Source of the DNA: Halomonas sp. LBP4
GTDB lineage: Bacteria > Pseudomonadota > Gammaproteobacteria > Pseudomonadales > Halomonadaceae
NCBI RefSeq assembly: GCF_003202205.1
Contig: NZ_PDOG01000007.1
Span: 1-64,000 of the forward strand
Direction of reading: 5' to 3'
Length of the DNA: 64,000 nucleotides
Shown here in pieces: positions 7,577 to 15,383 of the stretch (positions within the stretch are counted from its first letter, which is position 1; each line of letters begins with the position of its first letter). The translations under genes were made by a program, and so were the position numbers. Below the pieces are notes generated by a model, which saw nothing but the letters and a program-made list of their open reading frames with translations, did no database searches and had not been told where the DNA came from.

Positions 7577-8596
7577 TCAGCCGCGACACCGTAGTGGCCG
7601 ACGAGTGCTGCCGCGCAGCATGGGCGTGACGGGGAGGATGAGGTGCTCGGGGGGCATGTCCTCCTGGGCCACTTGTTTCATCAGCAGTTCGGTGGCTTTC
7701 TGGATCATCATGTCGACAGGTTGCTTGACAGTGGTCAGGGAGTGGCTGGGCCAGGCCGCCATGGGCACGTCGTCGAAGCCGATGATCGATACGTCGTTTG
7801 GCACCTCAAGGGCGAATTCGTGCCGCAGGATCTCCATGGCAGCAAGCGCCATCAGGTCATTAGCCGCGAAGAGGGCATCTGGGGGCGTGGGTGAGCTGAA
7901 CAGGCGGCGGGTCGCCTGGCAGGCATCCTCGTAGCGATAGTTGCCGATCTCGATCGCCGCGCAGGCCTGGCCCATGGAATGCAGCCCTTCGAGGAAGCCT
8001 GCCTGACGCTGCTGGTGTGTTGAAGAGTCCGGCAGACCGCCTAGAAAGGCGATGTGCTGATGCCCCAGGGAGGCCAGGTAGCGCCCCGCCCAGTAGCCGC
8101 CCTGAACGTTGTCGCTGCCGACCTGACTGATCCCGGCATAGTCCACCGTGCGGTTGATGACGACGACCGGGATCCCGAAGTCGTCCACCAGTCCGGCCTG
8201 CCGCTGGGTCATGGTAATGGCCAGCAGCAGCACGCCCTCGACCTGACTGCGAATGATGTCATCGAGAACCACGTCAAAGTCGCCACTCGGTGGGGCAAAG
8301 AACATCAGCAGGTGATAGCCCTGCGCTTGGAAGAAGCGTGAGGCCTTCTCCAGCATGAAGCTGTAGAAGGGGTTTTCCAGGCTGTAGGTCACCACCGCGA
8401 TGGTGCGACTCGAGCGGGTGATGAGCGAGCGGGCAATCGTGTTGGGGCGATAGCCCAGCTCACGGGAGGCGTCCATTACCTTTCTGCGCGTACCCTCCGA
8501 GACCTTGGCATTGGGCGAGAAGGTACGGCTGACGGCAGATTGCGAGACGCCGGCCAACCGGGCGACATCGCGTGAAGTAACGGATTTTCTTTTCAT
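7577..8596 (-). CDS. LacI-family transcriptional regulator of the TRAP/BKACE operon
   Basis: This 339-aa protein has a LacI helix-turn-helix at residues about 8-30 (SRDVARLAGVSQSAVSRTFS), the hinge helix in NTIARSL, and a periplasmic-binding-protein-like effector domain (HQHIAFLGG, DALFAANDLMALAAME, GFDDVPMAAWPS). It is the last gene of a seven-gene leftward operon, 14 nt after the BKACE gene. It probably binds the CG-centred palindromes at 14274 and 14365 upstream of dctP and responds to the transported acid or an intermediate. Being inside the operon it controls, it would be autoregulated. Confidence 0.9.
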   Translation of the reverse strand: MKRKSVTSRDVARLAGVSQSAVSRTFSPNAKVSEGTRRKVMDASRELGYRPNTIARSLITRSSRTIAVVTYSLENPFYSFMLEKASRFFQAQGYHLLMFFAPPSGDFDVVLDDIIRSQVEGVLLLAITMTQRQAGLVDDFGIPVVVINRTVDYAGISQVGSDNVQGGYWAGRYLASLGHQHIAFLGGLPDSSTHQQRQAGFLEGLHSMGQACAAIEIGNYRYEDACQATRRLFSSPTPPDALFAANDLMALAAMEILRHEFALEVPNDVSIIGFDDVPMAAWPSHSLTTVKQPVDMMIQKATELLMKQVAQEDMPPEHLILPVTPMLRGSTRRPLRCRG

Positions 8597-8610
8597 CGAT
8601 TCCGCGTTCC

Positions 8611-9543
8611 TTAGAAGCTGACCCGGTCGGCGCCCTTCAGCTGCAGCATCTCGCGTGCCTCGTCGGGGGTCGCCACCTCGAAGGAGAGGCCCTCGAGAAT
8701 CTCGCGGACCTTGGCCACCTGGCTGGCGTTGCTTTCGGCGAGTTTACCGGGTGAAAGCCACAGTGAGTCTTCGAGGCCGACGCGAACATGGCCACCCATG
8801 GCAGCGGACTGGGCGGCGATGCGCATCTGGTGGCTGCCGGCGCCGAGAACGGACCACTCGTACTCGTCGCCGAACAGCCGGTTGGCGGTGCGGCGCATAT
8901 GCATCACATCCTCAGGGTGAGGGCCGATACCGCCGAGGATGCCGAACACACTCTGCACGAAAACGCGTCCTCCGATGATGCCGCGATCCATGAGATTGCG
9001 CAGGTTGTAGAGATGACCGATATCGTAGCACTCGCATTCGAAGCGGGTACCATTTTCCGCGCCGAGGGTCATGGCCTTCTCGATATCGGCGAAGGTGTTC
9101 TTGAACACCAGGTCACGGCTGTTCTCCAGGTGGGCACGCTCCCACTCGTGCTGGAAGCTATCGTAGCGGTTGAGCATGGGAAACAGGCCGAAGTTGATCG
9201 ACCCCATGTTCATCGAGGCAAGCTCCGGCTTGAACTCCATGGCCGGCCGCATGCGCTCTTCCACGGTCATGTGCGGGCTGCCGCCAGTCGTCAGGTTGAT
9301 GACGGCATCGGTGGCGCCCTTGATACGCGGCAGGAAGCGCTCGAAGACGGCGGGATCCTGGGTGGGCTTGCCGTTCTCGGGGTCGCGTGCGTGGAGATGA
9401 AGAATGGCCGCGCCTGCCTCGGCGGCAGCGATGCCAGCCTCGGCAATCTCCTCGGGGGTCACCGGCAGGTGCGGTGACATGGAGGGTGTGTGGATGGCGC
9501 CGGTTACGGCGCAGGTGATGATGACCTTACGTTGGGTCGCCAT
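8611..9543 (-). CDS. Beta-keto acid cleavage enzyme (BKACE, DUF849)
   Basis: BKACE enzymes condense a beta-keto acid with acetyl-CoA and split it, yielding acetoacetate and a new CoA thioester; a divalent metal is required. Family marks in this 310-aa protein are GAAILHLHARDPENGKPTQDP (metal-binding His pair), VINLTTGGS and ECYDIGHLYNL. The best-known member cleaves 3-keto-5-aminohexanoate in lysine fermentation, and another (CdhC) cleaves dehydrocarnitine, but substrates vary. Here the 3-hydroxyacid dehydrogenase gene upstream should supply the keto acid. The gene starts 27 nt after that gene's stop. Confidence 0.92.
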   Translation of the reverse strand: MATQRKVIITCAVTGAIHTPSMSPHLPVTPEEIAEAGIAAAEAGAAILHLHARDPENGKPTQDPAVFERFLPRIKGATDAVINLTTGGSPHMTVEERMRPAMEFKPELASMNMGSINFGLFPMLNRYDSFQHEWERAHLENSRDLVFKNTFADIEKAMTLGAENGTRFECECYDIGHLYNLRNLMDRGIIGGRVFVQSVFGILGGIGPHPEDVMHMRRTANRLFGDEYEWSVLGAGSHQMRIAAQSAAMGGHVRVGLEDSLWLSPGKLAESNASQVAKVREILEGLSFEVATPDEAREMLQLKGADRVSF

Positions 9544-9570
9544 GAGAGGTTTCTCCTAAGGTTGGCAGGT

Positions 9571-10506
9571 TCAAGAGGGATCAATGTTGCGCTGATGGAC
9601 CATCAGCGCCATGAGACGCCGGTCGCGCCATGCCTGGCGTTCGGCGAGGCCTGCGGAAGGGAGCCGTTCCCGGCGCTCCTTGTCCAGAGCGGCCAGCGTG
9701 GCGGGATCCCAGGGATCGTCGTCACCGCGCTGGCGATCGACGTCGCGGTACAGGGGACCATAGCGATGGCCGTAGTCGACCACGCCGGATGGCGCATTGA
9801 GATCGATGGTCTCGAAGGGCCCCATGAAGGACCAGCGCAAACCGAGTCCGTGCTTGACGGTCTTGTCGAGGTCCTCGGCGGAGACGTAACCGTCGCGAAA
9901 CAGGCGCAACGCCTCGTTGAGCAGAGCGCCTTGCAGGCGGTTGAGGATGAAGCCCTGAATTTCCTTACGGACCAGGATCGGGGCCTGCTGGGCCTGCTCC
10001 ATGAGTTGCATGGTGCGGTTCACGGCCGCCTCGGAAGTGGCCGGTGATGGCGCGACCTCGACCAGCGGGATCAGGTAGGGCGGGTTCACCGGATGCGCGA
10101 CCAGACAGCGTTCCGGGTGACGCAGATGCGCGGTGAACTGCGAGGCGGCGATGCCCGAGGTGGAACTGGCCAGCACGGCGTCCTCGGCCGCCACCGCCTC
10201 CAGGTCGGTGTAGATGCGCCGCTTGGCCTCGACGTTCTCGGGGCCGCACTCCTGGATGTACTCTGCGCCGGCCATGGCGCGCGCCAGATCGCTCTCCGTG
10301 TGGATGCGCGACAGGGGGGCGTCCACGTCCTCGATCAGGCCGGCCTGCTGGAGGTCGTCGAGGGACTGGCGGATGGCCTCCCGGGCCTTGTCCAGGGCAT
10401 CGGCCTCCACGTCGTAGAGGGACACGGGCATGCCGGCCCGGGCGAAGACGATGGCCCAGGCACGGCCGATCAAGCCGGCGCCGAGGATACTTATGCGAGC
10501 TGTCAT
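9571..10506 (-). CDS. NAD-dependent 3-hydroxyacid dehydrogenase, CRYL1-like (3-hydroxyacyl-CoA dehydrogenase fold)
   Basis: The 311-aa protein has an N-terminal Rossmann domain (ILGAGLIGRAWAIVFARAG) and the family motif HPVNPPYLIPLVEV with its catalytic His. The C-terminal helical domain resembles lambda-crystallin/L-gulonate 3-dehydrogenase (GFILNRLQGALLNEALRL, then GLGLRWSFMGPFETIDLNA). It should oxidise a free 3-hydroxy acid to the beta-keto acid used by the neighbouring BKACE. Carnitine dehydrogenase belongs to the same superfamily, but the C-terminal half is closer to CRYL1. The start at 10506 is chosen for an AAGGAG site nine bases before it; the frame is open 48 nt further. Confidence 0.88.
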   Translation of the reverse strand: MTARISILGAGLIGRAWAIVFARAGMPVSLYDVEADALDKAREAIRQSLDDLQQAGLIEDVDAPLSRIHTESDLARAMAGAEYIQECGPENVEAKRRIYTDLEAVAAEDAVLASSTSGIAASQFTAHLRHPERCLVAHPVNPPYLIPLVEVAPSPATSEAAVNRTMQLMEQAQQAPILVRKEIQGFILNRLQGALLNEALRLFRDGYVSAEDLDKTVKHGLGLRWSFMGPFETIDLNAPSGVVDYGHRYGPLYRDVDRQRGDDDPWDPATLAALDKERRERLPSAGLAERQAWRDRRLMALMVHQRNIDPS

Positions 10507-10525
10507 GAGGTGACTCCTTGGGCGG

Positions 10526-11299
10526 TCACAGGGATTCGACGTTGGCGCAGACACTCAGGGCCTGGCCCGAGATATTGGCGCCGCCCGACGCCGACAGGAA
10601 CAGGGCCATGGCCGCGATGTCGGTGGGCTCCACCATGCGGCGCATGGAGATCTTGGAGAGGTTTTCCTGCTCCATCTCGGTATAGCGGATACCACGCTTG
10701 GCGGCGCGATCCTCGATGACCTTCTCGATGCGTGGGCCGCGCACGATGCCGGGCAGGATGGCGTTGACCCGCACGCCGTCGGGCCCGAGTTCGCAGGCCA
10801 GGCTCTTGGTCAGGCCAACGACGGCCCATTTGCTGGCGGCGTAGGGGGTGCGATAGGCAAAGCCCAGACGGCCGGCCACCGAGGCCAGGTTGATCAGCAA
10901 CCCCTGGCTCTCGCGGAGTAGCGGGGCAGCACGGTGGGCGACCCGGTACTGGCCGTTGAGGTTGATGTCGATGGTGCGGGTCCAGGCGTCCTGGTCGATC
11001 TCGTCGATCCCGGCGGTGGGCCCGGCAATCCCGGCGTTGTTGACTACCACGTCGAGCCCGCCCAGGGCGGCGGCATCCTGGAACAGCCGATCGACGTCCG
11101 CTTCCTGGCTGACATCGGCCAGGGTATGGGTGATGTCCTCGGGCAGGGCGGCCAGGGCCTGGGTGTCGATATCGCAAACGTGCACGCGGGCACCCGCCTC
11201 CCGGAAGGCCTTGGCGATGGCCAGGCCGATGCCATTGGCGCCGGCGGTGATCAATACTCTGAGGCCGTGGCGCGGTGCCAGGCTTTCTACGACGGTCAT
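10526..11299 (-). CDS. Short-chain dehydrogenase/reductase (SDR)
   Basis: A classical SDR of 257 aa. It has the cofactor motif TAGANGIG (residues about 18-25), DVSQEADV, NNAGIAG, and the catalytic Ser and Tyr-x-x-x-Lys in INLASVAGRLGFAYRTPYAASK. The C-terminal part ISGQALSVCANVESL is typical of the substrate lid. The gene lies 22 nt after the TRAP large permease and 19 nt before the CRYL1-like dehydrogenase, so it is in the operon. Two dehydrogenases in one pathway suggest a substrate needing two oxidations or an epimerisation by oxidation and reduction. The substrate is unknown. Confidence 0.92.
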   Translation of the reverse strand: MTVVESLAPRHGLRVLITAGANGIGLAIAKAFREAGARVHVCDIDTQALAALPEDITHTLADVSQEADVDRLFQDAAALGGLDVVVNNAGIAGPTAGIDEIDQDAWTRTIDINLNGQYRVAHRAAPLLRESQGLLINLASVAGRLGFAYRTPYAASKWAVVGLTKSLACELGPDGVRVNAILPGIVRGPRIEKVIEDRAAKRGIRYTEMEQENLSKISMRRMVEPTDIAAMALFLSASGGANISGQALSVCANVESL

Positions 11300-11321
11300 G
11301 GGGTTCTCTCCTTGACGGGGC

Positions 11322-12590
11322 TTACAGCGAAGGCAGCCAGGTGGACAGGAAGGGCAGCAGGCTGATGATCAGCAGGTTGATGAGCACGATGCCGACGAAG
11401 GGCATGACGGCCCAGGTGAGGCGGGCGATGCCGATATGGGTGATCTGGGAGGCCACGAAGAGGTTGAGGCCGACCGGCGGGGTGAACATGCCCATGGCCA
11501 GGTTGACCACCATGATGATGCCGAAGTGGACCGGGTCGAAGCCGAAGCTGATCGCAATGGGCAGCAGGATCGGCACGAAGATCAGGATCGCGGCGGCCGC
11601 CTCGATGAACATGCCGGCCACCAGCAGCAGGAGGTTGGCCAAGATGATGAACAGCAGCGGGCTGTCGATCGCCGAGATCACGAACTGGGAGAGCATGTCC
11701 GGCACCCTCAGCCGCTGCAGGATGCGGCCATAGAGCCCCGCGGCGCCGATGATGCTGAGCACCACGGCGGTGGTGACCGCGGCCTGCTTGAGGATGCCGA
11801 CCAGGCTGTGCAGCTTGATTTCCCGATAGATCACGAAGCCGACCAGGAAGGAGTAGGCCACCGCGATCACCGCGGCTTCGGTCGGGGTGAAGATGCCGCC
11901 GTAGATACCGCCCAGGATGATGACCGGCATGAGGATGGCCAGAATGGCCTTGCGACCGGCCTTGAGGACGTCCTTCGGGGAGCTCTTTTCGTTGCCGCCC
12001 AGGCCGTTGGCCTTGGCGAAGAAGTAGGCGAAAACGAGCAGGGTCAGGGTGACCAGGATGCCCGGCAGGATGCCGGCGATGAACATGTCGCCTACCGAGA
12101 CGTTGGCGGCGATGCCGTAGAGGATCAGCGGGATGCTGGGCGGGATGATCACGCCGAGGGCGCCGGAGGCGGCCTGGTTGGCGGCGGCATAGCCGCCGGG
12201 GTAGCCCTTGGAGAGCATCGCCGGAATCAGGATCGAGCCAATGGCCGCAGTGGTGGCGGCGCCCGAGCCGGAGATGGCCGCGAAGAACAGCGAGGTGACG
12301 ATGGCCACCATCGCCAGGCCCCCCGTCATGCTGCCGACCAGGGTGTTGGAGAAGTCGACGAGACGCTGGGAGATGCCGCCACCCTGCATCAGGTAGCCCG
12401 CCAGGATGAAGAAGGGGATCGCCATCAGGGGGAAGGAGTTCACCGAGGCGATGAGCTGCTGGGCGACGATCAGCATCGGCATCAGGTCGCCATGCCACAC
12501 GGTCACGGCGGAGGCCAGGCCGAGCGAGAAGGCGATGGGCACGCCGATGATGAACAGCGAGATCAGCAGCAGGAACAGGAGCAGTGCCAT
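11322..12590 (-). CDS. dctM: TRAP transporter large permease (DctM)
   Basis: A 422-aa polytopic inner-membrane protein with about 12 hydrophobic segments. It carries DctM signatures FPLMAIPFFILAGYLMQGGG, SGSGAATTAAIGSILIPAM and VIIPPSIPLILYGI. It is the Na+-driven translocating subunit of a tripartite ATP-independent periplasmic transporter for organic acids. The gene starts 2 nt after dctQ, as expected for tightly coupled subunits. TRAP systems suit sodium-rich habitats. Confidence 0.96.
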   Translation of the reverse strand: MALLLFLLLISLFIIGVPIAFSLGLASAVTVWHGDLMPMLIVAQQLIASVNSFPLMAIPFFILAGYLMQGGGISQRLVDFSNTLVGSMTGGLAMVAIVTSLFFAAISGSGAATTAAIGSILIPAMLSKGYPGGYAAANQAASGALGVIIPPSIPLILYGIAANVSVGDMFIAGILPGILVTLTLLVFAYFFAKANGLGGNEKSSPKDVLKAGRKAILAILMPVIILGGIYGGIFTPTEAAVIAVAYSFLVGFVIYREIKLHSLVGILKQAAVTTAVVLSIIGAAGLYGRILQRLRVPDMLSQFVISAIDSPLLFIILANLLLLVAGMFIEAAAAILIFVPILLPIAISFGFDPVHFGIIMVVNLAMGMFTPPVGLNLFVASQITHIGIARLTWAVMPFVGIVLINLLIISLLPFLSTWLPSL

Positions 12591-12592
12591 GA

Positions 12593-13105
12593 TCAGTTCA
12601 CCTCCTGTTGCGGGCTGGACGAGGTGCCGAGCGCTTCATCGATCAGCAGTCCCAGGCTGTTGATCATGATGACGATGCCGCCAGCGGGAATGGCCATGTA
12701 GGGCCACATCATGGATATGCGGGTGCTGGGGGCGGTCTGGCTCGAGACGCGATCCACCAGGTCGAGGCCGTACTTGACCATGATGAAGGCGAAGAGGGCC
12801 GAGCACAGGATGATGGCGATCCGCAGCAGGCAACCCAGCGTCTTGCCGGCATACTCCAGCACGATGTCCACGGAGATCAGCGCCCCCTTGCGATAGGCGT
12901 AACCCGCCCCGATGAAGGTGAGCCAGAGCATGGCGAAGCGGGCGATCTCGTCGGAGAAGAACAGCGGCTTGCCCACCACGAATCGGGCGAATACCTGCCA
13001 GAAGATGAGCACGGTCATCACCAGCAAGAGTGCGGCCAGCCCCCAGCCGACCAGTCGGTTGAACTGATCGATGGCTCTGTTGGCCAGCAGTAGGTATGTC
13101 TTCAT
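12593..13105 (-). CDS. dctQ: TRAP transporter small permease (DctQ)
   Basis: A 170-aa membrane protein with four predicted transmembrane helices, including LAALLLVMTVLIFWQVFARF and YMAIPAGGIVIMINSLGLLI. FSDEIARFAMLWLTFIGAGYAYRKGALISVDI is the DctQ family core. It bridges the binding protein and DctM. It follows dctP after 63 nt that contain a strong hairpin, and is itself followed by dctM after 2 nt. Confidence 0.94.
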   Translation of the reverse strand: MKTYLLLANRAIDQFNRLVGWGLAALLLVMTVLIFWQVFARFVVGKPLFFSDEIARFAMLWLTFIGAGYAYRKGALISVDIVLEYAGKTLGCLLRIAIILCSALFAFIMVKYGLDLVDRVSSQTAPSTRISMMWPYMAIPAGGIVIMINSLGLLIDEALGTSSSPQQEVN

Positions 13106-13129
13106 GGCTGCCTCATGCGTCAGCGTGAC

Positions 13130-13159
13130 GCCCGCAGGGGCTTCGCCGCCTGCGGGCGC
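13130..13159 (-). promoter_or_regulatory. Intercistronic hairpin between dctP and dctQ
   Basis: CGCCCGCAGG (13130-13139) and CCTGCGGGCG (13150-13159) form a perfect 10-bp stem. No T run follows. In binding-protein operons such hairpins protect the upstream message or cause partial termination, so that binding protein exceeds permease. The second TRAP operon has an equivalent hairpin at 29769. Confidence 0.6.
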
Positions 13160-13168
13160 CGTGGGGGC

Positions 13169-14167
13169 TCAGTACTCGAAGTTGATGGCAGCGTCGACCA
13201 GATCCTTGCCGACGGTGGGGCCCCATTCGTCGATGACGGGACGGGCCGCCTCGCGGAAGGGGGCGAGGTCGGGGTGGGTCACGGTCATGCCCAGCTCCTC
13301 GAGCTCCCCGAGGTAGCGCTGCTCCAGCTCCTGGCTGGCTTCCCGCTGGACGGGCAGGGCGATCTGGGCCGCTTCCATGATGATCGCCTGGTCCTCCTCG
13401 CCGAAGGAGTTGAAAAGATCCAGGCTCATCATCAGCGGCGCCGGCGAGTAGACGTGCTGGGTCATGTTCAGGTAGTCCTGAACCTCGTAGAAGTTGACGT
13501 CGTAGATGGTCGGCAGGGGATTCTCCTGGCTGTCCATGACCCCCTGCTGGAGGGCGGTGTAGACCTCGGTCCAGGCCATGGGCGTGGCGTTGGCGCCGAG
13601 GGCTTCCCAGGTGTCGACCTGGACGCGACTCTCCTGAGTACGGTGGTTGATACCCTCCAGATCGTCGGGATGGTTCAGCTCGCGTACCGAGTTGGTATTG
13701 TGGCGAAAGCCGTTTTCCATCCAGGCCAGGAACTTGACGTTCATGTGCTCTTCGGCCAGCTGTGCGAGATATTCACCGTGCTCGCTGTCCAGGAAGGCGT
13801 AGGCGTGCTCGTGGTTCTCGAAGACATAGGGCAGGTCGAAGAGCATGAACTGGTCGACGAACCCTCCCATCGGGCCGGTGGAGGAGATACCGGCATCGAT
13901 GATCCCGAACCCCATGCCTTCGACGACCTCACGTTCGGCGCCCAGGGCGTTGTCGTAGTGGGGTTCGATGACCAGCCGTCCGTTCGAGAGCCGCTCCAAC
14001 TCTTCGCCGAACTTGAGTACCCCGATGCCCTGCTGTGATTCGGGGCCAAGCGGGAGGCTCACATCGATTACGCGTTCGGGCTCGGCATGTGCCGTTGCGG
14101 AGGCTGCCAGGGCAATGGCGCCGGCGAGGGCGGACAGAGTGAAAGTCTGGATAGAGAGACGCTTCAT
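13169..14167 (-). CDS. dctP: TRAP transporter substrate-binding protein (DctP)
   Basis: A 332-aa periplasmic protein. A signal peptide (KRLSIQTFTLSALAGAIALA, cleavage after ATAHA) is followed by the DctP fold. Marks include VVEGMGFGIIDAGISSTGPMG, LPYVFENHEHAYAF, ALQQGVMDSQENPLPTIYD (substrate-carboxylate region) and GFRHNTNSVREL. It captures an organic acid for the DctQM permease. ATG 14167 is chosen because CAGGAG lies just before it and a signal peptide starts there; the upstream open frame has no such features. First gene of the leftward catabolic operon. Confidence 0.95.
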   Translation of the reverse strand: MKRLSIQTFTLSALAGAIALAASATAHAEPERVIDVSLPLGPESQQGIGVLKFGEELERLSNGRLVIEPHYDNALGAEREVVEGMGFGIIDAGISSTGPMGGFVDQFMLFDLPYVFENHEHAYAFLDSEHGEYLAQLAEEHMNVKFLAWMENGFRHNTNSVRELNHPDDLEGINHRTQESRVQVDTWEALGANATPMAWTEVYTALQQGVMDSQENPLPTIYDVNFYEVQDYLNMTQHVYSPAPLMMSLDLFNSFGEEDQAIIMEAAQIALPVQREASQELEQRYLGELEELGMTVTHPDLAPFREAARPVIDEWGPTVGKDLVDAAINFEY

Positions 14168-14273
14168 GCTGAACTCCTGAGGTTGATCCAGCCCTTTAGC
14201 TGGTGGTGTTGTCGTTGTGGAGTGCGTGTTGGGCACCGCGACCTACAGGCCACAGGGGTGTTCTAGGCAAAAA

Positions 14274-14287
14274 TGCATACGTATGCA
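14274..14287. promoter_or_regulatory. Perfect 14-bp palindrome, probable LacI-family operator O1
   Basis: TGCATACGTATGCA is fully symmetric with the central CG typical of LacI/PurR-type operators. It lies 107 bp upstream of dctP. The regulator is probably the LacI protein encoded at the end of the same operon. Confidence 0.65.
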
Positions 14288-14364
14288 ACATCATGCGGGA
14301 AATTCCCTGCATGGCTTTTGCATAACATGCTGATAAAAAAGATAATATACTTTAGTATAAGTTA

Positions 14365-14378
14365 TGGTTACGTATGCA
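14365..14378. promoter_or_regulatory. Second copy of the operator, O2
   Basis: TGGTTACGTATGCA matches 12 of 14 bases of the palindrome at 14274. The centres are 91 bp apart, close to a whole number of helical turns, so looping is possible. The DNA between the two is AT-rich and likely holds the dctP promoter. Confidence 0.55.
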
Positions 14379-14490
14379 TTAAATTCCGAATAGGCGTAAT
14401 GGGTGGGGATGCGACGTCCTCAAGTCCGGTCAGGAGAAGGGCTGGGGCGCCATGCGCCTGCCGGTGGACGAGGCGGGTGTTTTCTGTCCG

Positions 14491-14528
14491 ATATGACGTC
14501 TTGCAGCATATGACGTATTGCGTTATAT
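14491..14528 (+). promoter_or_regulatory. higBA promoter with a direct-repeat operator
   Basis: ATATGACGT occurs at 14491-14499 and 14508-14516. TTGCAG (14501-14506) and TTATAT (14523-14528), 16 bases apart, form a likely sigma70 promoter inside the repeats. HigA or the HigBA complex probably binds here for autoregulation. Confidence 0.5.
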
Positions 14529-14555
14529 TTGATGCATGCGAACCCGGGGTGCGAC

Positions 14556-14837
14556 ATGATCAAGTCCTTCAAGGACAAGCAGGCCGAAACCATTGCCCGG
14601 GGCAAGATATCGCGAAAGCTGCCACACGACATGCAACGCAGCGCCTTGAAGAAGCTACGCCAGCTCGATGCCGCCGCCACCCTCGATGATCTGCGCATAC
14701 CGCCTGGCAATCGGCTCGAGGCCCTCCAGGGTGACCGCAGCGGGTGGCACAGCATTCGCATCAACGACCAGTGGCGCTTGTGCTTTCGCTTCGAAGACGG
14801 CAATGCCCACGATGTCGAGATCGTCGACTACCACTAA
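14556..14837 (+). CDS. higB: HigB-family toxin (RelE superfamily mRNA interferase)
   Basis: A 93-aa protein with the HigB layout. It begins MIKSFKDKQAETIARG. The middle holds LKKLRQLDAAATLDDLRIPPGNRLEALQGDRSG, and the active-site strand WHSIRINDQWRLCFRFEDGNAHDVEIVDYH ends the protein. HigB cleaves mRNA on the ribosome. ATG 14556 is the family start; the frame is open 27 nt upstream. higA follows after 11 nt, giving the toxin-first order normal for higBA. Confidence 0.95.
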   Translation: MIKSFKDKQAETIARGKISRKLPHDMQRSALKKLRQLDAAATLDDLRIPPGNRLEALQGDRSGWHSIRINDQWRLCFRFEDGNAHDVEIVDYH

Positions 14838-14848
14838 TCGGAGGCGAT

Positions 14849-15136
14849 ATGACCGACCAACTGCCCAACATCCATCCCGGTGAGATCCTGCTCGAGGATT
14901 TCATTGAGCCCCTGGGGCTTACCAAGAATGCCTTGGCCAATGCTATCGGCGTGCCGGCCACGCGGATCGGCGAAATCACTCGCGGCGCGCGGGCCATCAC
15001 GGCGGATACCGACATCCGCCTGTCGCGGTTCCTCGGCACCAGCGAGGGCTACTGGCTGCGCCTGCAGAATGCCTACGATCTTGAGCAGGCGCGGCGCAGC
15101 GGGTGCTACGACGGCATTCGCCCCCGCGTCGCGTGA
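14849..15136 (+). CDS. higA: HigA-family XRE antitoxin
   Basis: A 95-aa protein with the HigA opening IHPGEILLEDFIEPLGLTKN, an XRE helix-turn-helix (ANAIGVPATRIGEITRGARAIT), and the C-terminal GTSEGYWLRLQNAYDLEQARR helix. It neutralises HigB and represses the operon. ATG 14849 follows GGAGGCG. It is clearly related to, but different from, the orphan HigA at 3101. A REP-like repeat follows 34 nt after the stop. Confidence 0.95.
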   Translation: MTDQLPNIHPGEILLEDFIEPLGLTKNALANAIGVPATRIGEITRGARAITADTDIRLSRFLGTSEGYWLRLQNAYDLEQARRSGCYDGIRPRVA

Positions 15137-15169
15137 CTCCTACGGCGTGGAAGATTCCCCTCCAGGTAG

Positions 15170-15263
15170 GACTCGGCTCCGCCGAGCGATTGGCGCCGCA
15201 GGCGCCTCGGTGGATAGCGCCGCTTCGCGCCGCCATCGCCCCGCGGAGCGTGGCTCCCACAGG
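15170..15263 (+). repeat. REP-like element copy 4
   Basis: GGCTCCGCCGAGCGATTGGC, then GCCGCAGGCGCC, a shortened spacer, CGCTTCGCGCCGCCATCGCC and the family end GTGGCTCCCACAGG. Located between higA and the acyltransferase gene. Confidence 0.85.
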
Positions 15264-15310
15264 GGTGGGTGCGAGGTGTGCCCACTGAGGTGATGGCTGG
15301 TGGTATGATA

Positions 15311-15340
15311 GCGACAGGCGCCTTTCAGGGCGCCTGTCGC
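15311..15340. promoter_or_regulatory. Strong 12-bp hairpin before the acyltransferase gene
   Basis: GCGACAGGCGCC (15311-15322) and GGCGCCTGTCGC (15329-15340) pair perfectly around a 6-nt loop. TATGAT at 15304 resembles a -10 box, so the hairpin may sit at the 5' end of the polysaccharide transcript. It could also be a terminator for higBA lacking a T run. Confidence 0.5.
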
Positions 15341-15383
15341 GTTATGGGCTCCTGGAAAATGACGATGAAGAAGGCCGAAGGCA

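Noticed and set aside
7217..7629. Small open frames after abiEii
   Set aside because: They consist of REP-like and 56-bp repeat sequence, with repeated GGNSTAGWELL-type peptides copied from the DNA unit.
9571..10506. Naming the dehydrogenase L-carnitine dehydrogenase because a BKACE gene is adjacent
   Set aside because: Its C-terminal half is closer to lambda-crystallin/L-gulonate 3-dehydrogenase, and the thioesterase and carnitine ABC-transporter genes of carnitine operons are absent.
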